Source of the DNA: Oreocharis arfaki
Lineage: Eukaryota > Chordata > Aves > Passeriformes > Paramythiidae
Direction of reading: 5' to 3'
Length of the DNA stretch: 64,000 nt
Assembly: GCA_013398015.1 (NCBI GenBank)
Contig: VZRR01007833.1
Span: 1,939,459-2,003,458, forward strand
Part shown: in pieces, positions 9,782 to 24,100 of the stretch
Numbering within the stretch: position 1 is the first letter of the stretch
Layout of the letters: every line of letters begins with the position of its first letter
Notes under the pieces: model-generated
The model's input: the letters and a program-made list of their open reading frames with translations, nothing else
Told to the model about the DNA's origin: nothing
Databases searched by the model: none
Made by a program: the position numbers and the translations under genes

Positions 9782-12354
9782 CTAGGAAAGGAGTAACGAG
9801 AAATTGGTTTTACCTGGAGACAGTAACATCATGCTCATTTAAAAATACACACTTGTAAGTGCTCACCCTGATAGCTCAACATTAAGCCCATCATTCAACA
9901 GCAGCCTTGTCAATAGAGTCCCCCTCCATCTCCCCTGGAATACCATTACAAGGTCCCTTCTGTGAACCACGGGTAAATTCAGCACTGCTTTGCACTGCAA
10001 AGTGAGGCTTTCATATTTAGCTCTGGTTTTCTGGTCAGAAAATATGTACTTGTACCTCCAGAATTCATGGAAGTGATTGGTCACTCCTCCAAAATGCTGG
10101 ATTGGATGCACTGAGGCAGTGAACACCCAGCCCCAGCTCCTGCAGCTGTGCAGGTGGGGGCAGTGCAGGGAATGCAGCTGCAGGGCCCCGGTGTCCCTGC
10201 AGATTCGCCAGCTAAATCCTCATGCTCTGCACACACAGCCTGCGTGCAAGCGAGGACCAGTTTCTTTCCACTACTGGGGGTCAGATCTTCTCTGACTCAC
10301 CTCTTGGACAATTTGCATTACACTACAACCCACAACACTATTTCTTTCCTCCTCTGACAACTTGCAAGCTGAAATCAAGAATACAGCTAGAAAAAGTGAG
10401 GGTAATATGGTAGCTTTAGCTCAGCTTCATGCAATAATTCAAATTTCAAAGGAATATGAAATAGCCAATTGAAAACAATAATAATTTTACAGATATGAAT
10501 TACTATAAACATTGCAAGGCAGTGGAGAACCAGACCCAGAGCTTCCTGAAAACCAAGGCATGCAGCTAAAAGAAATATTCCAAAAGTCCACTATGGAGAG
10601 GTCTGTGAAACTGCTGTTCCCAGGTCACTCTACACCTGGAGCTTTAGGTACACAGTTTAGCAAAGACTTAATAAGAAGTACTAAGTATTGCAGTATTTGG
10701 AAACAGAATATAGTTGTTTAAATTTAAAAACTCCTCATTAGCAGCCTCCACACAATCCAGAAGAAAAAGCAAGACTCAAGAAGCACTCTGATGGAATTTA
10801 TCTACTGCTTTGCAGTCCTCTATAAAAGTTGCTAATTGTAACCCTTCTACTTGTGCTTACAAGAGAGCATAGCTTGAGGCACTGGCCTTTTTTATTGCTG
10901 AATGAAGCAAAATCAAAGCTATTAATTGTAAACTGGGCGAGACAGCACATCCCAGCTCTGTAAAACCATCATTGCCTGAGCAGACTTCCTTAGATTCGTT
11001 TCCAAGTGTATTCACTTCTAGATTGTGCAGAGAAGTGAGGCTGAAGCCATTATAACCAGAGCCAATTACACCCCTGAACAAAGGGAACAAACCCAAGCTC
11101 AACATGTGCCAAATCACCACAACCTGGAACTGCATGAAGCAACAACCATCAAGGTGGGCATTCCAAACCTGGAATGTTAAGTCTCAGAATGCCAAAATAA
11201 GGTTTCCAGCAAAATTTTAAGAATCCGTTTCTGTTCTTGAAATTTAGCCAACAAAGATTTCTAAGAATGTATTTTATTGTCAGGTTGCAGTTTCTTTTCA
11301 AGCTGTGCCAAATAGCATCACTACACTGCTAAATGGAGTAACTCTGTACGATAACACAATTTTACAGCAGAAGTACCTTGAAATGTTTTTGGGTTTTTTA
11401 AACAAGTATACAATGGACAAATAGAATTTGTTACTGTTTCACTGCATTAAGATAGCAGTGTGGCCATATACCTAAAAGGTAGTGGTGGTTTAAGGAAAAG
11501 CCAAAAATTTAAATAGATCTGCATTAGAAACCAGTTTTATAAATAAGATCAAAGCCAATATTAATAAGGCAAGAAATTATATTCTGCTTTTTTACAGTTC
11601 TACTTCAAATTCTGAAGCAGCCCACCAGAAACCCACCCATGTACTGCAAACCTCAAAATTCTCCACAGATTAGCAACTGGATCAAATTATGTTGGCATTT
11701 AAATACAAATGTTTACTAAATTTCATTTTTGACCTACAGAAGATTCATTCCCATAATATGAGATTTTGTTTTCACATTAATTACAAGTTAACACACCTTT
11801 GAAACCCTGACTCTTATGAGCTTTTTCCCCAACATTTTTGAGTCTCAAACAGTACACTTCAATCAACTGACCTCATTTCTCAGCAGTCTAAAAATTAAGC
11901 ATTTTAGCTATATTCGTTTTAATTTAACAAAAGAAAGAGAACACAATATAAATACCAACTCATAGGTTTTAATGCTATTTTATCTGAGCTAGTAGGATAG
12001 CAGTGCACAGTTTCCGAAAACCGTGCAATGCAGCTTTGCCCCACTAGAACTGAAGAGCTGAACTCCAAGTATTTTATACAAAAATATTTCTGGTAAAAAA
12101 CGTTTTCAAACCCTTTGTATGAGATGCAATGCATTGAACTTCAAGCTATCTACAACACACTTGAAAATTCTCCTTCCAAAGCCAGAAGTGTTCGCCTCAT
12201 TCGTTACATTACAGCTCTAGGGCTGCGTCTGTAGGTGTTCCACGTGGGCAGCCCCCGTACCCCGAGGGAATGGGATACACGGAGCCTCCCCACCCGGAAC
12301 AGCTGCCGTGCACACCCAGCTGAGCCCCCAGTGCCTGCCCTGAGGCTGCTGTAC
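9782..12354 (-). other. R3HDM1: Intron 12
   Basis: 2.6 kb. The ~145 bases next to exon 12 (12,209-12,354) stay GC-rich; the frame reads through there, but family comparison and the donor place the exon end at 12,355. The rest is AT-rich without recognised elements. Confidence 0.7.
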
Positions 12355-12581
12355 CTGTCTTGGACAGCCTGCCCGTGCTCTTGCTGCTGCCAGAGCTGTC
12401 CCCGCGGGTCAGCACCGAGATGCCGCTGAAGCTGCTGGCCTTGGTGACCGCGGGCTTGAGGTTGCGCAGGGAGCTGTCGGAGTCGGTGCTGCTCCAGGGC
12501 CGCGGCTCGCAGTACCTCAGCTCCGTCTCGGTGCTGCTCTGGTGGCTGTTGGCCGATCTCCCCGATGCCTCCTTATTGATT
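12355..12581 (-). CDS. R3HDM1: R3HDM1 coding exon 12 (residues 331-407, Ser-rich)
   Basis: 227 bases from acceptor GTAACTTGCAG|AATCAA to donor AAGACAG|GTACAG. It encodes INKEASGRSANSHQSSTETE, then the conserved EPRPWSSTDSDSSLRNLKPA, then SSFSGISVLTRGDSSGSSKS and GRLSKT. Many Ser/Thr and basic residues suggest a disordered region open to phosphorylation. It is GC-rich compared with its introns. It ends one base into Gly407. Confidence 0.96.
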
Positions 12582-12731
12582 CTGCAAGTTACAAACTGAA
12601 CTTTTAGCACAAGCAGCACTTGCAAAATAAGGGAAAAGGAATAAAAAAAACAAAACAAAAAACAAGAAAGAAAAGGGAAATGCATGCAGAATACTTTGGG
12701 TTTTGTTTTTTCAAAAGAAAGCATCAAATAC

Positions 12732-12782
12732 CTAAGTATCTGTCGTCTTTGTTGTGTACTATTAGTTTCTTCCTCCTGGATT
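12732..12782 (-). CDS. R3HDM1: R3HDM1 coding exon 11 (residues 314-330 plus two bases)
   Basis: 51 bases from acceptor AAAATGTCAACAG|AATCC to donor ACTTAG|GTATTT. It encodes IQEEETNSTQQRRQIL, the counterpart of human LQDEDASSTQQRRQIF. It completes Arg314 and ends two bases into Arg331. At 51 bases (a multiple of three) with the same phase at both ends, it can be skipped in frame. Confidence 0.92.
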
Positions 12783-12864
12783 CTGTTGACATTTTAATAA
12801 GATAGCTTAATATTTATTAAGAAAATAGGAAGACAAAACAGAATTAAACAGCAAATTTTCTTAC

Positions 12865-12902
12865 CTTTTATCAGTGAAATAATTCTCTTGGGAACACAGG
12901 GA
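12865..12902 (-). CDS. R3HDM1: R3HDM1 coding exon 10 (residues 302-313 plus two bases)
   Basis: A 38-base micro-exon between acceptor TTTGCCCCTCAG|TCCCTG and donor AAAAG|GTAAGA. It encodes SLCSQENYFTDK, matching the human SLCSQENYIIDK. It would be missed by an ORF search because of its size. It ends two bases into Arg314. The introns on its downstream side are very short (82 and 150 bases). Confidence 0.93.
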
Positions 12903-14241
12903 CTGAGGGGCAAAGAAGTGCAGAAATTAATATGAATGGCATCTAGAACCCCTTCTACAAAACATACAGCAATTTGGAGTCTTCTGCATTATACACACAC
13001 TTTTACAGCATCCTCTTTATATTAAGCTGCCTGAAAAACTTTACCTCCTTATGAATAATTTCCATGAGGAAACAAGACAATATAAAAAGGCCCACGTGCA
13101 GGAAGTCAAAGTCAGCATCAGGATAGTTCCAGTGCTGGTCAATTGGTTTCCATCCGACTTTTCCTGAAGTTACAATTCTTCCCTTGGGCCTTTGGTGCCT
13201 TCTGTCACTTGCAGCTGGTGTGTGATTGCCAGGGCTGTCACAGCACCTGAGCTGCCTTGTCTTCTGCTGGGGAGGCTGGAGGGGGAGAGGCCACTGCTGC
13301 TGCAGTGACTGCTCACTGCTTTGGGTACCAGTCTGGGTATGCTACAGAGCACACGGAACAGAACCAAAAAGGCTGCTGGCCTCAAATTATGTTGTCCTTG
13401 ACTGTGACTCCCAATATCTGGTACAAAGCTTCTAAGGCACCATTTATATGGTAAATTAAGATGCAAAAGGAAAATGTAATTTTATATCCAAAAGACCATT
13501 CTTCTTGTTTGTAACTAAAGTGAACAAATAAAATAAATTAGCCTCTCAAGAGCTCATTACTCTCTTCAGAATCTGTTTTTGGATGTGCAAGGGCTACAGA
13601 TAAATATCAAAAGCGGATTATTAAAAGTAACACAACTTTTTAAAGACATATTTGTTCTGTTTTACTCAATACACTCACTACTTGCAATTGAATTGTAGCC
13701 TACAATGCTGTCCTGCATGGTATCTCCAGTCAGGAGATTAGACTGTGAGATTCCTATCTGGAATTTTACATATAGGACCTCAAATCATTTTACTGTGACC
13801 ACTCATAAGATGTGCTTGCTATAGATACAAGTAAGAAAAGAGTTTTTTGGTTTTTTAATTTGCTTGGGGTTTTTCTCCTTTTAAGTATTGCTCTGAGCAA
13901 CAACTGAAATGACTGCAGTACAAAAACTCTGTAACTTAAATTGCAGTGAGGGGCAAAACAATACAAAGGGGGGAAAAACATTGCACTAGATAATGCTAGA
14001 GAACACTCCTAAATAATTCTTGGGTTGTTTCAGTTTCATCCAACAGCAATTAGAGAAAACAGAAGATTTCTCAAGTAACTGCAGTATCATTTAAAACTCA
14101 CTCAGGCCACACTCTCTTATCTGCTCAGTGTCATTCAGAAACAGAAAGTTTCCTGGAAAGAAGTTTCCTGGAAAGCCATCTGTGCGTGTATGTGTGTGAA
14201 GGGTTCATGGAAAACAGTGACAGATTGTTTTTGATACATAC
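12903..14241 (-). other. R3HDM1: Intron 9
   Basis: 1.3 kb. It contains a perfect 15-bp tandem duplication at 14,146-14,175. Otherwise AT-rich with no recognised element. Confidence 0.7.
14146..14175. repeat. 15-bp perfect tandem duplication with paired TTCCTGGAA
   Basis: AAGTTTCCTGGAAAG occurs twice with no spacer. Each copy contains the palindrome TTCCTGGAA, which fits the TTC-N3-GAA pattern bound by STAT factors. Whether it is bound is unknown. Confidence 0.7.
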
Positions 14242-14337
14242 ATCTTGTGCAAATATCCTTTCTCTAGCTCTCTGATATTCTTCTTCACGTTCTTCTATGG
14301 ATTTACTTCTTCTGTCATCTTTTAATCGTATTCTCAT
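14242..14337 (-). CDS. R3HDM1: R3HDM1 coding exon 9 (residues 270-301, SUZ segment)
   Basis: 96 bases, only 96 bases downstream of exon 8, from acceptor TTAATTTAG|ATGAGA to donor CAAGAT|GTATGT. It encodes MRIRLKDDRRSKSIEEREEE then YQRARERIFAQD, the highly conserved Arg/Glu-rich core of the SUZ domain shared with R3HDM2 and ARPP21. The phase is 0 on both sides. The internal ATG at the exon start is not a translation start. Confidence 0.97.
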
Positions 14338-14433
14338 CTAAATTAAGTGGTACAGTGTCAATTTACACAGGAAAGCAGTAAGAATGCAGAGTCAAATACA
14401 GCAAGTGGAAGGAATAAGCCACGTGTGCTTTAC

Positions 14434-14542
14434 CTGGTTGTCATCTTTGTCTAAACTAGAGTTATCTCTCTTAAGGATGTACCGCTTCTGGAAGTCATCG
14501 CTCTTCTCATCCTTTATATGCTCACAAAACTTTTGGTCAGGT
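14434..14542 (-). CDS. R3HDM1: R3HDM1 coding exon 8 (residues 233-269)
   Basis: 109 bases from acceptor ACTTTTCTCAG|ACCTGA to donor AACCAG|GTAAAG. It encodes PDQKFCEHIKDEKSDDFQKR followed by YILKRDNSSLDKDDNQ. The first part closes the R3H domain and the second opens the SUZ-type segment, a short RNA-binding element typical of this family. It completes Ile233 and ends in phase 0. Confidence 0.96.
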
Positions 14543-17015
14543 CTGAGAAAAGTCGTTACAAAGAAAATATTTATGGTTTTGTAAATATATACTGTACACA
14601 CAGTGGCACAAACTGAATACTCAAGATTAATTTTCAATATACATAATATTCTAACTGAAATAATAGATTTTTGCTGTCCGGGTAATGGAAAAGATGAGGT
14701 GCACCCCTGACAAGTCCTGTCCTGAGGCATAACAAACCTGCTTTAAAAATCTCTTCCTCCTTCAAAGCTTTTGCTGCAACTCCCAATTAAGGTGGGAAGC
14801 AAACCACATGCCCTTGGGGAATCAGAAGTGCTTTGGAATCCCGACTGGTGCCATGCAATGGATATTGGGCATGCATGGAAGTGAAGACAGGCATTTGCTG
14901 CTTGAGCCGCAATACCTCAGAGTTCATTTCAAAGGAAAACAGAAGAAAGAAGGTAGAGGAGAAAGCACTGAAATTTAGAAACTTCTATAACAATATTAAG
15001 TAGAAATAAGTAAGAGAAGAACAGGATAATGCAGGCAAGCAAGAGCTTCACACAGCCATAGGGAGAGAGTGAAGCAACAGATTATCAATATTGCTTTGGT
15101 ATTTTATCTACTTTGTGAAAGAAAAAGTGGTATTCTGCAAATTCTTGTTATTAGAGATACCAAGCACCTGAATAATAAAACTACTGCTGTCACAAGAGAA
15201 AAGCTCAGACAATCAGGAAATATTTGTCTAATAGAAGACAGAATAAATGTATGCTCTTCTCTATTTCTGTTATTTATCATTACCCAGGACTCCTGGATGG
15301 AGTCAGGGGAGCTTTTCCTATGAAACAGCCAGCTCTGCCTATTGGGTACTGGATGCCCAAACATAATTAGCAGGCATTTCAGAGAACCCTTAGACTGTCT
15401 TACCTCTTTCTTTTAAAGGTCTCTGAATTTACTGCCCTGCAATCACCAACTCCCACTCCACTGAGACGTGCCAGTGTGCACTGGGTGGTTGATGTCAGTA
15501 ACATCCCTGCTCGGCGAGGGAGCCGCGAACCTGCCTATGAGGAAAAGGTAAGTTTGGCTTTATTCCACATGGAGCAGATCTCCAAGGTTTTCTTTCTAAA
15601 TTCTTATTTTATATCCAAGGCGATTTAAAATAAGAATATTGAAAACATCAAGAATCTTTATGTCTGCAGGTTAGATGAAATGCCTGCTAATTAGTAACTA
15701 CACCTATAGGGGCTTCCAGAGGCCACAAGCTATTTAAATATGGTCTAAAAGAATTTAAAAAGCGTATAAATGAAATCATCTTTTATTAGTTCTTATTCCA
15801 CAATTGAAGTGCTAGACTGAAGCTTCAGCCTAGAGATGCTAGTAGGTGCAAAGGCAACAGATTTGAAATGTTTGGCTTTCTAGGTCAGTTTAGATATAGA
15901 TTGTACAGCCAAAGCAAAAACACACACATAAATAATGGAAATTTTCAACACATATTTAGGATTTACATATTTTTCTAAAAACTTTTGAGGAGAAACTGTT
16001 TACTTAAGCAGAATTTCAGTGTGGAATTTCATTTCAGTTCTCCTGGCTTTAAAGCAGGGTGGATAATTAGATTTTTTTTTTCTCCCAAACCCTTAAAGAC
16101 TGTTCCTGGAGACTGAGATTAGGATGCAGCGCTGTAAACTCCTGTTTTCATGTTCAAAACCAACAAAAACCAGTGTCAGGCAAATGCTCCAAGTTAAAAC
16201 TAGAAACTAGGTGGCATAAATATGTCAACACATTAGACCTTTGTCTTTTTGAGAGAGAATGAGGAGACAGAGCAAGTGCAGAGGATGGAGAGAACAGCTG
16301 GGTCCCTTGAATGAAAACCTCAATTCCGCACAGGTTTCAGAGTCGCTGTGGCCCCAGTGCTACCTTCTCTGCAATATGGATTTTCCTGGGGGTTTCTCCA
16401 AGAACTCCCCAGCCCTCACAGTAAAGCAGCACACCATGGCTTGTTAACCTGGTTGACATTTCCACTGATGTCTGTCTTCCCTGCTACTTTTATTTGTAAG
16501 GCCATGAGAGATCTGTAAGCAACATTATTCCAACAGAAGAACTTCAACAGCTCAATTCTCCCAGTAGAATTTTACAATACAAAAGCCAAAGTTGTGCAAG
16601 TCCCCTCCCTTCACCAAACCAGAAACGACCCCATTCTAAGATAAGGGCTGGCTCGGCTTTCCAAAAGAAACAAAGAATGTACTTTGTACACTTTGCTGGT
16701 GTAAATCTTTAAACAAATAAACAGTTGCTATATATTCGTATTTCACGGAAACAAAGTTAGCAATGCATCTCTGCCAGAAAAGCAACAAAAAATCTTAACT
16801 TAGAGATAACATCCTTTTTCACCCAAAAGAACTCAAGCATGAAACAGATCACATTATTACACAGCAGAACATGAACAGTAAACAGCTATCAACTACCTCT
16901 TCTTGATGCCTGTTCCCAGTGAGGAAACAGACCTCACCTGCTACAGCATCACTGCCTCACATCCCAGGCATTAGAGCTATGCATCAAAAGGGGTTTTCAA
17001 GGCTTTGACACTTAC
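14543..17015 (-). other. R3HDM1: Intron 7, containing an exon-like island
   Basis: 2.5 kb of AT-rich intron interrupted by a CpG-containing island at 15,404-15,547 that looks exon-like on both strands (separate entry). Nothing else stands out. Confidence 0.65.
15419..15547 (+). other. Unidentified exon-like coding island, antisense to R3HDM1
   Basis: On the plus strand a pyrimidine tract and acceptor TTTCTTTTAAAG|GTCTCT and a perfect donor GAAAAG|GTAAGT enclose 129 bases with a fully open, phase 0-0 frame of 43 codons. The peptide starts VSEFTALQSPTPTP and includes SVHWVVDVSN and ends EPAYEEK, with normal-looking codons and several CpGs unlike the surrounding intron. I do not recognise the protein. 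It has no start codon and I found no partner exons. The minus strand is also open between an acceptor at 15,534 and a donor at 15,404, so the strand is uncertain. It could be a piece of a nested gene, a captured exon, or chance. Confidence 0.35.
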
Positions 17016-17156
17016 ATTCTTGTATTGCTAGTTTTATTTACTATGACTGACTTCCCACTCTGGTCCACGTTGTGCTCTAATCCAAAGTAAGCAGCTACCC
17101 TGTGCAACAGCATTCTATGGTAAGATGTCATTGGGGGAAACTTTTTTCTTGGTACT
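17016..17156 (-). CDS. R3HDM1: R3HDM1 coding exon 7 (residues 186-233, R3H core)
   Basis: 141 bases from acceptor CTTTCTTCCAG|AGTACC to donor GAAT|GTAAGT. It holds the R3H signature: in YHRMLLHRVAAYFGL the Arg200-x3-His204 pair that names the domain is intact. It continues through HNVDQSGKSVIVNKTSNTR, the strand-forming half. The R3H fold binds single-stranded nucleic acids in other proteins. The intact signature and basic surface residues support a working domain. Confidence 0.97.
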
Positions 17157-17236
17157 CTGGAAGAAAGGAATAGTAGCTTTATTAAACAAACAGGAACACT
17201 CTTGAATTCTTTTTTCCTATGAGAGTACAGTACTTA

Positions 17237-20996
<3,760 letters not shown>

Positions 20997-21111
20997 CTCT
21001 TGATAACATTTTTCTGGACAGTTTATCACTGGATTTTTCTTTTTCTGATTCATCTTTCGCAGGTTTTTCTTCTTTTTCAAAAGACTGTGACAACTGGATC
21101 TGAATTTTCTC
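20997..21111 (-). CDS. R3HDM1: R3HDM1 coding exon 4 (residues 102-139)
   Basis: 115 bases from acceptor TTTTTGACAG|GAGAAA to donor AAGAG|GTTTGC. It encodes a Lys/Glu-rich linker starting EKIQIQLSQSFEKEEK and ending RKMLSR. The composition suggests a charged, probably helical or disordered segment before the R3H domain. It ends with one base of codon 140 (Asp, completed by the next exon). The donor +3 to +6 bases (TTGC) are weaker than average. Confidence 0.93.
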
Positions 21112-24100
21112 CTGTCAAAAAGTAAAAATCAGTCATCACACAAATTATTTCAAACAATACCTGCAGGAGAACTGTTCTGTACTGTGTTGCCTGTAAAATA
21201 ATGAAGTAAAAAAAAAAATAGTCTACATATTCTGATTCCACATGTGCTCCATGTGACCACAGAAAAAAATTATTTATCAGTAAATCAGAAAGTACAGAGA
21301 AGGCATAAAAGGGACCACACACAGTTTAGAATTCACACACACTTCCAGGCCCTGAATGCTATTGCAAAATTAATTCAAAGTATCTTACTCCATACATATA
21401 AGAAAATATTCTGTTTTTTCAGATGTATAAATTCTACACTGTCTCTGTATTTTTAAGTCATGTCTCATCCACAATGCTTTTTTCCTCCCCATTCTTCGCA
21501 GTTCTTTACTATAAAAGGTTGTTTCCAGTTTTGATGTGGTTCATACCAAGAAAAAACAAAACAAAAATTTGAATCTAAGACAGACCAGCATTTCCAGATC
21601 CACAAAAAAGGGAAATACTTACAGTACAATATATCAAGGCAAAGTTTGCAAACCTGTCATCAAGTCTTAGTTTCATAACTTCCTGTATATTTTGATAGAG
21701 TAGCTTTGTGTGCAATCATCTCAAAATCCATGGTTTATATTATACCAGTAGGTGAACTATTGTAAAACCTGTTTCTCAAATACAGCAGAAAGTGTCCCTC
21801 TGAAATTAGTGACATAATAGTCCCCTAAATACCCTGATCCAGTGCAAGACTGCAGTTTGTTTTTCATGCCTCTTTATTCTTTCAGGAGGTTGTCAGTGAA
21901 GGACCCACACATTTCAGACAGCCAGACCCGAGGAGATCGGGAGCAATAGAGTCACTGTGCCTGAGGGACAACCACAGGAGCAGTGGCCAAGCCCTGTCAG
22001 AGCCAGTCTCCCCTGTCATCTTTTAAAATGTCAATTCTGCTCCCCCAGATGCCAGCTGAATCCATGCTGTCACCTCCACATTCCTGAGAACATCTAATCC
22101 TTCCCAATCCAGAGAAATGCCCCTCATGCACTCTTGCCTATCCTTCTTCTGCCCTGCACCTTAGTCCTTTCCCACACAAGTCCTCACTCTTCCCTCAAAC
22201 CCATTCTCACCCATATCCAGGCCCCTGCTCTAAGCTCTGCTCTTGTGTCATTGCACAGCCTTGATCTCACCCATGGAATGCAGCCAGAGTTAAATTTAGC
22301 CAGGATCCACCAGGCTGGAGCCTGTTCACGTGCCCAGCCCGCAGCCACTCCTGCCTGTGCCGGCACAACGGGAGCCCTGCACCACTGAGGCTGTGCTCCA
22401 ACAGTGCTTCCCAGCTGCAGCTTTGGGGCAACAGCTTTTTCAAATGAGGGAAAAACAGAGTTTTACCAGCTCTCCCTTTCATTATGACTTTTCCCCACAC
22501 TAAATGTTCCTATTAAACTTCCTAATCCATGAGTACCCACTAAACAGCATCTCAGTGTGAATGAAGACTTCTCAGCCTTCCACAGTGGCATTAACCAGAT
22601 CTGATAAATACTATCCCCAGTCACCAGCAAGGAACACTCTCATCTGATTCTTACCTAGTCTTGAAAATTCACTTGGCTACAAACCGTAAGGAGTCCAGAA
22701 CCAGCCTTTGCTGGTTTCCTTACCTCATAAACCTGAGTATAAATCAAATGAGAAATGTATTTGTCACTACAAAATGCACTAAACTTACCATTCACCAAGT
22801 AGCTGTGTAACCTTTATTCAAGAAAGAAATGGTTTTGTCTTATTAAGAAATTATTCCTGACTTGGATTCACCAATGTGTTATCCTCCATGTTACAATACC
22901 ACTATACAAAACGATTAGTAAATTAAGGAAATTTTCATAGTCTGATGTTTCTTCACTAGAAAAGTGACTGCAGCTTCTAAACTCATTCCAAGTAATCCAT
23001 ACAGCAATAGTCTAGTCAAAGGATCTCAGCAAGTAATCATTTTCATACTTCCTTCCCCAATGAGAGCTAAAAAAAGGAATCACCATCTGAACAGCCAGTT
23101 CTGCTACTACCACCAGCTCTACTTCAAAGTGTGATACACCAGAACTGGGTACCAAAGGGCACTTTGCTGTGATTTCATGCTATAAAAACTGTAGCATCTA
23201 ATTAAATATGACCTACTTGACTGGAAAGCTGCTGAAAAATCTTTCAACTTCTCTTCCCCTATAAAACTCTCTTAATCCCACCCTGTTTGCAGCAGGTCTC
23301 TGCTGGCATTTGGACTGAACAGACTCCTTGCCCTAACTCAGATCACCCATCCCAAGCCCTCATTGTAGAAGAGGAAACTGTCATCACATTTTGATTAAAC
23401 AAGAAAAAGCCAAACAAACAGGAAAATGCCCCAAATCATGAAAACCTGATAAATCCTGCCAGCTCAACACATTTGGGAGAAAGGTAAGAGTATTTCTCAA
23501 AGCCCTACATCCTGAGGCTGGGCTTTTTACCAGGAAAACCAATAGAAGTCAATAGAAACGAACATTACAGCCCCTTGCCTTCTCCCCTCACTCGCTCTCC
23601 ATTGGGGTATTATACTTTGCTTAGAAAGTTCAACCTTTTGAAGGTTTATTTACTTGTTACCCATAATAACAACTGTTATTCATATGAAAACCGCTCTTCC
23701 TTAAAAAGGGCTGAACTGGATCACCCTTTACTTGTGCTTGTACTTTGTATTGGAGTATAGAGTCCTGATGTTTACACAACTGATGGCAAGAGAATATAGA
23801 GTTAGTGTTACAAAGATAAAAGATCAAACATACCACAGTTATGTTCTTCCTCTCACAATAAATTTGTATGCCTGTATTTCACAGCACCTCTTAGTGAAGG
23901 GCTGCCAGTGCTTTTCTACAAGGATTAAAAATATGCAAGGCTCTTATCTAGGTTTGTCAGGAAGAACCAGTATCCTGTTTCATGTTGCAACTGAAAATAG
24001 AAACATAGATCAGAAAATAAATTGATCTGTTTGAGACAGTTTCTTTGGTCTGTCACCCCCTTCCATCACAGCCTTCAGAAGAGAAACAGCCAGTAGTGCC

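Noticed and set aside
12209..12354. Coding extension of exon 12 past its donor
   Set aside because: The frame stays open, but the family sequence joins SKTG to the next exon (SES...) and the donor AAGACAG|GTACAG fits exactly.
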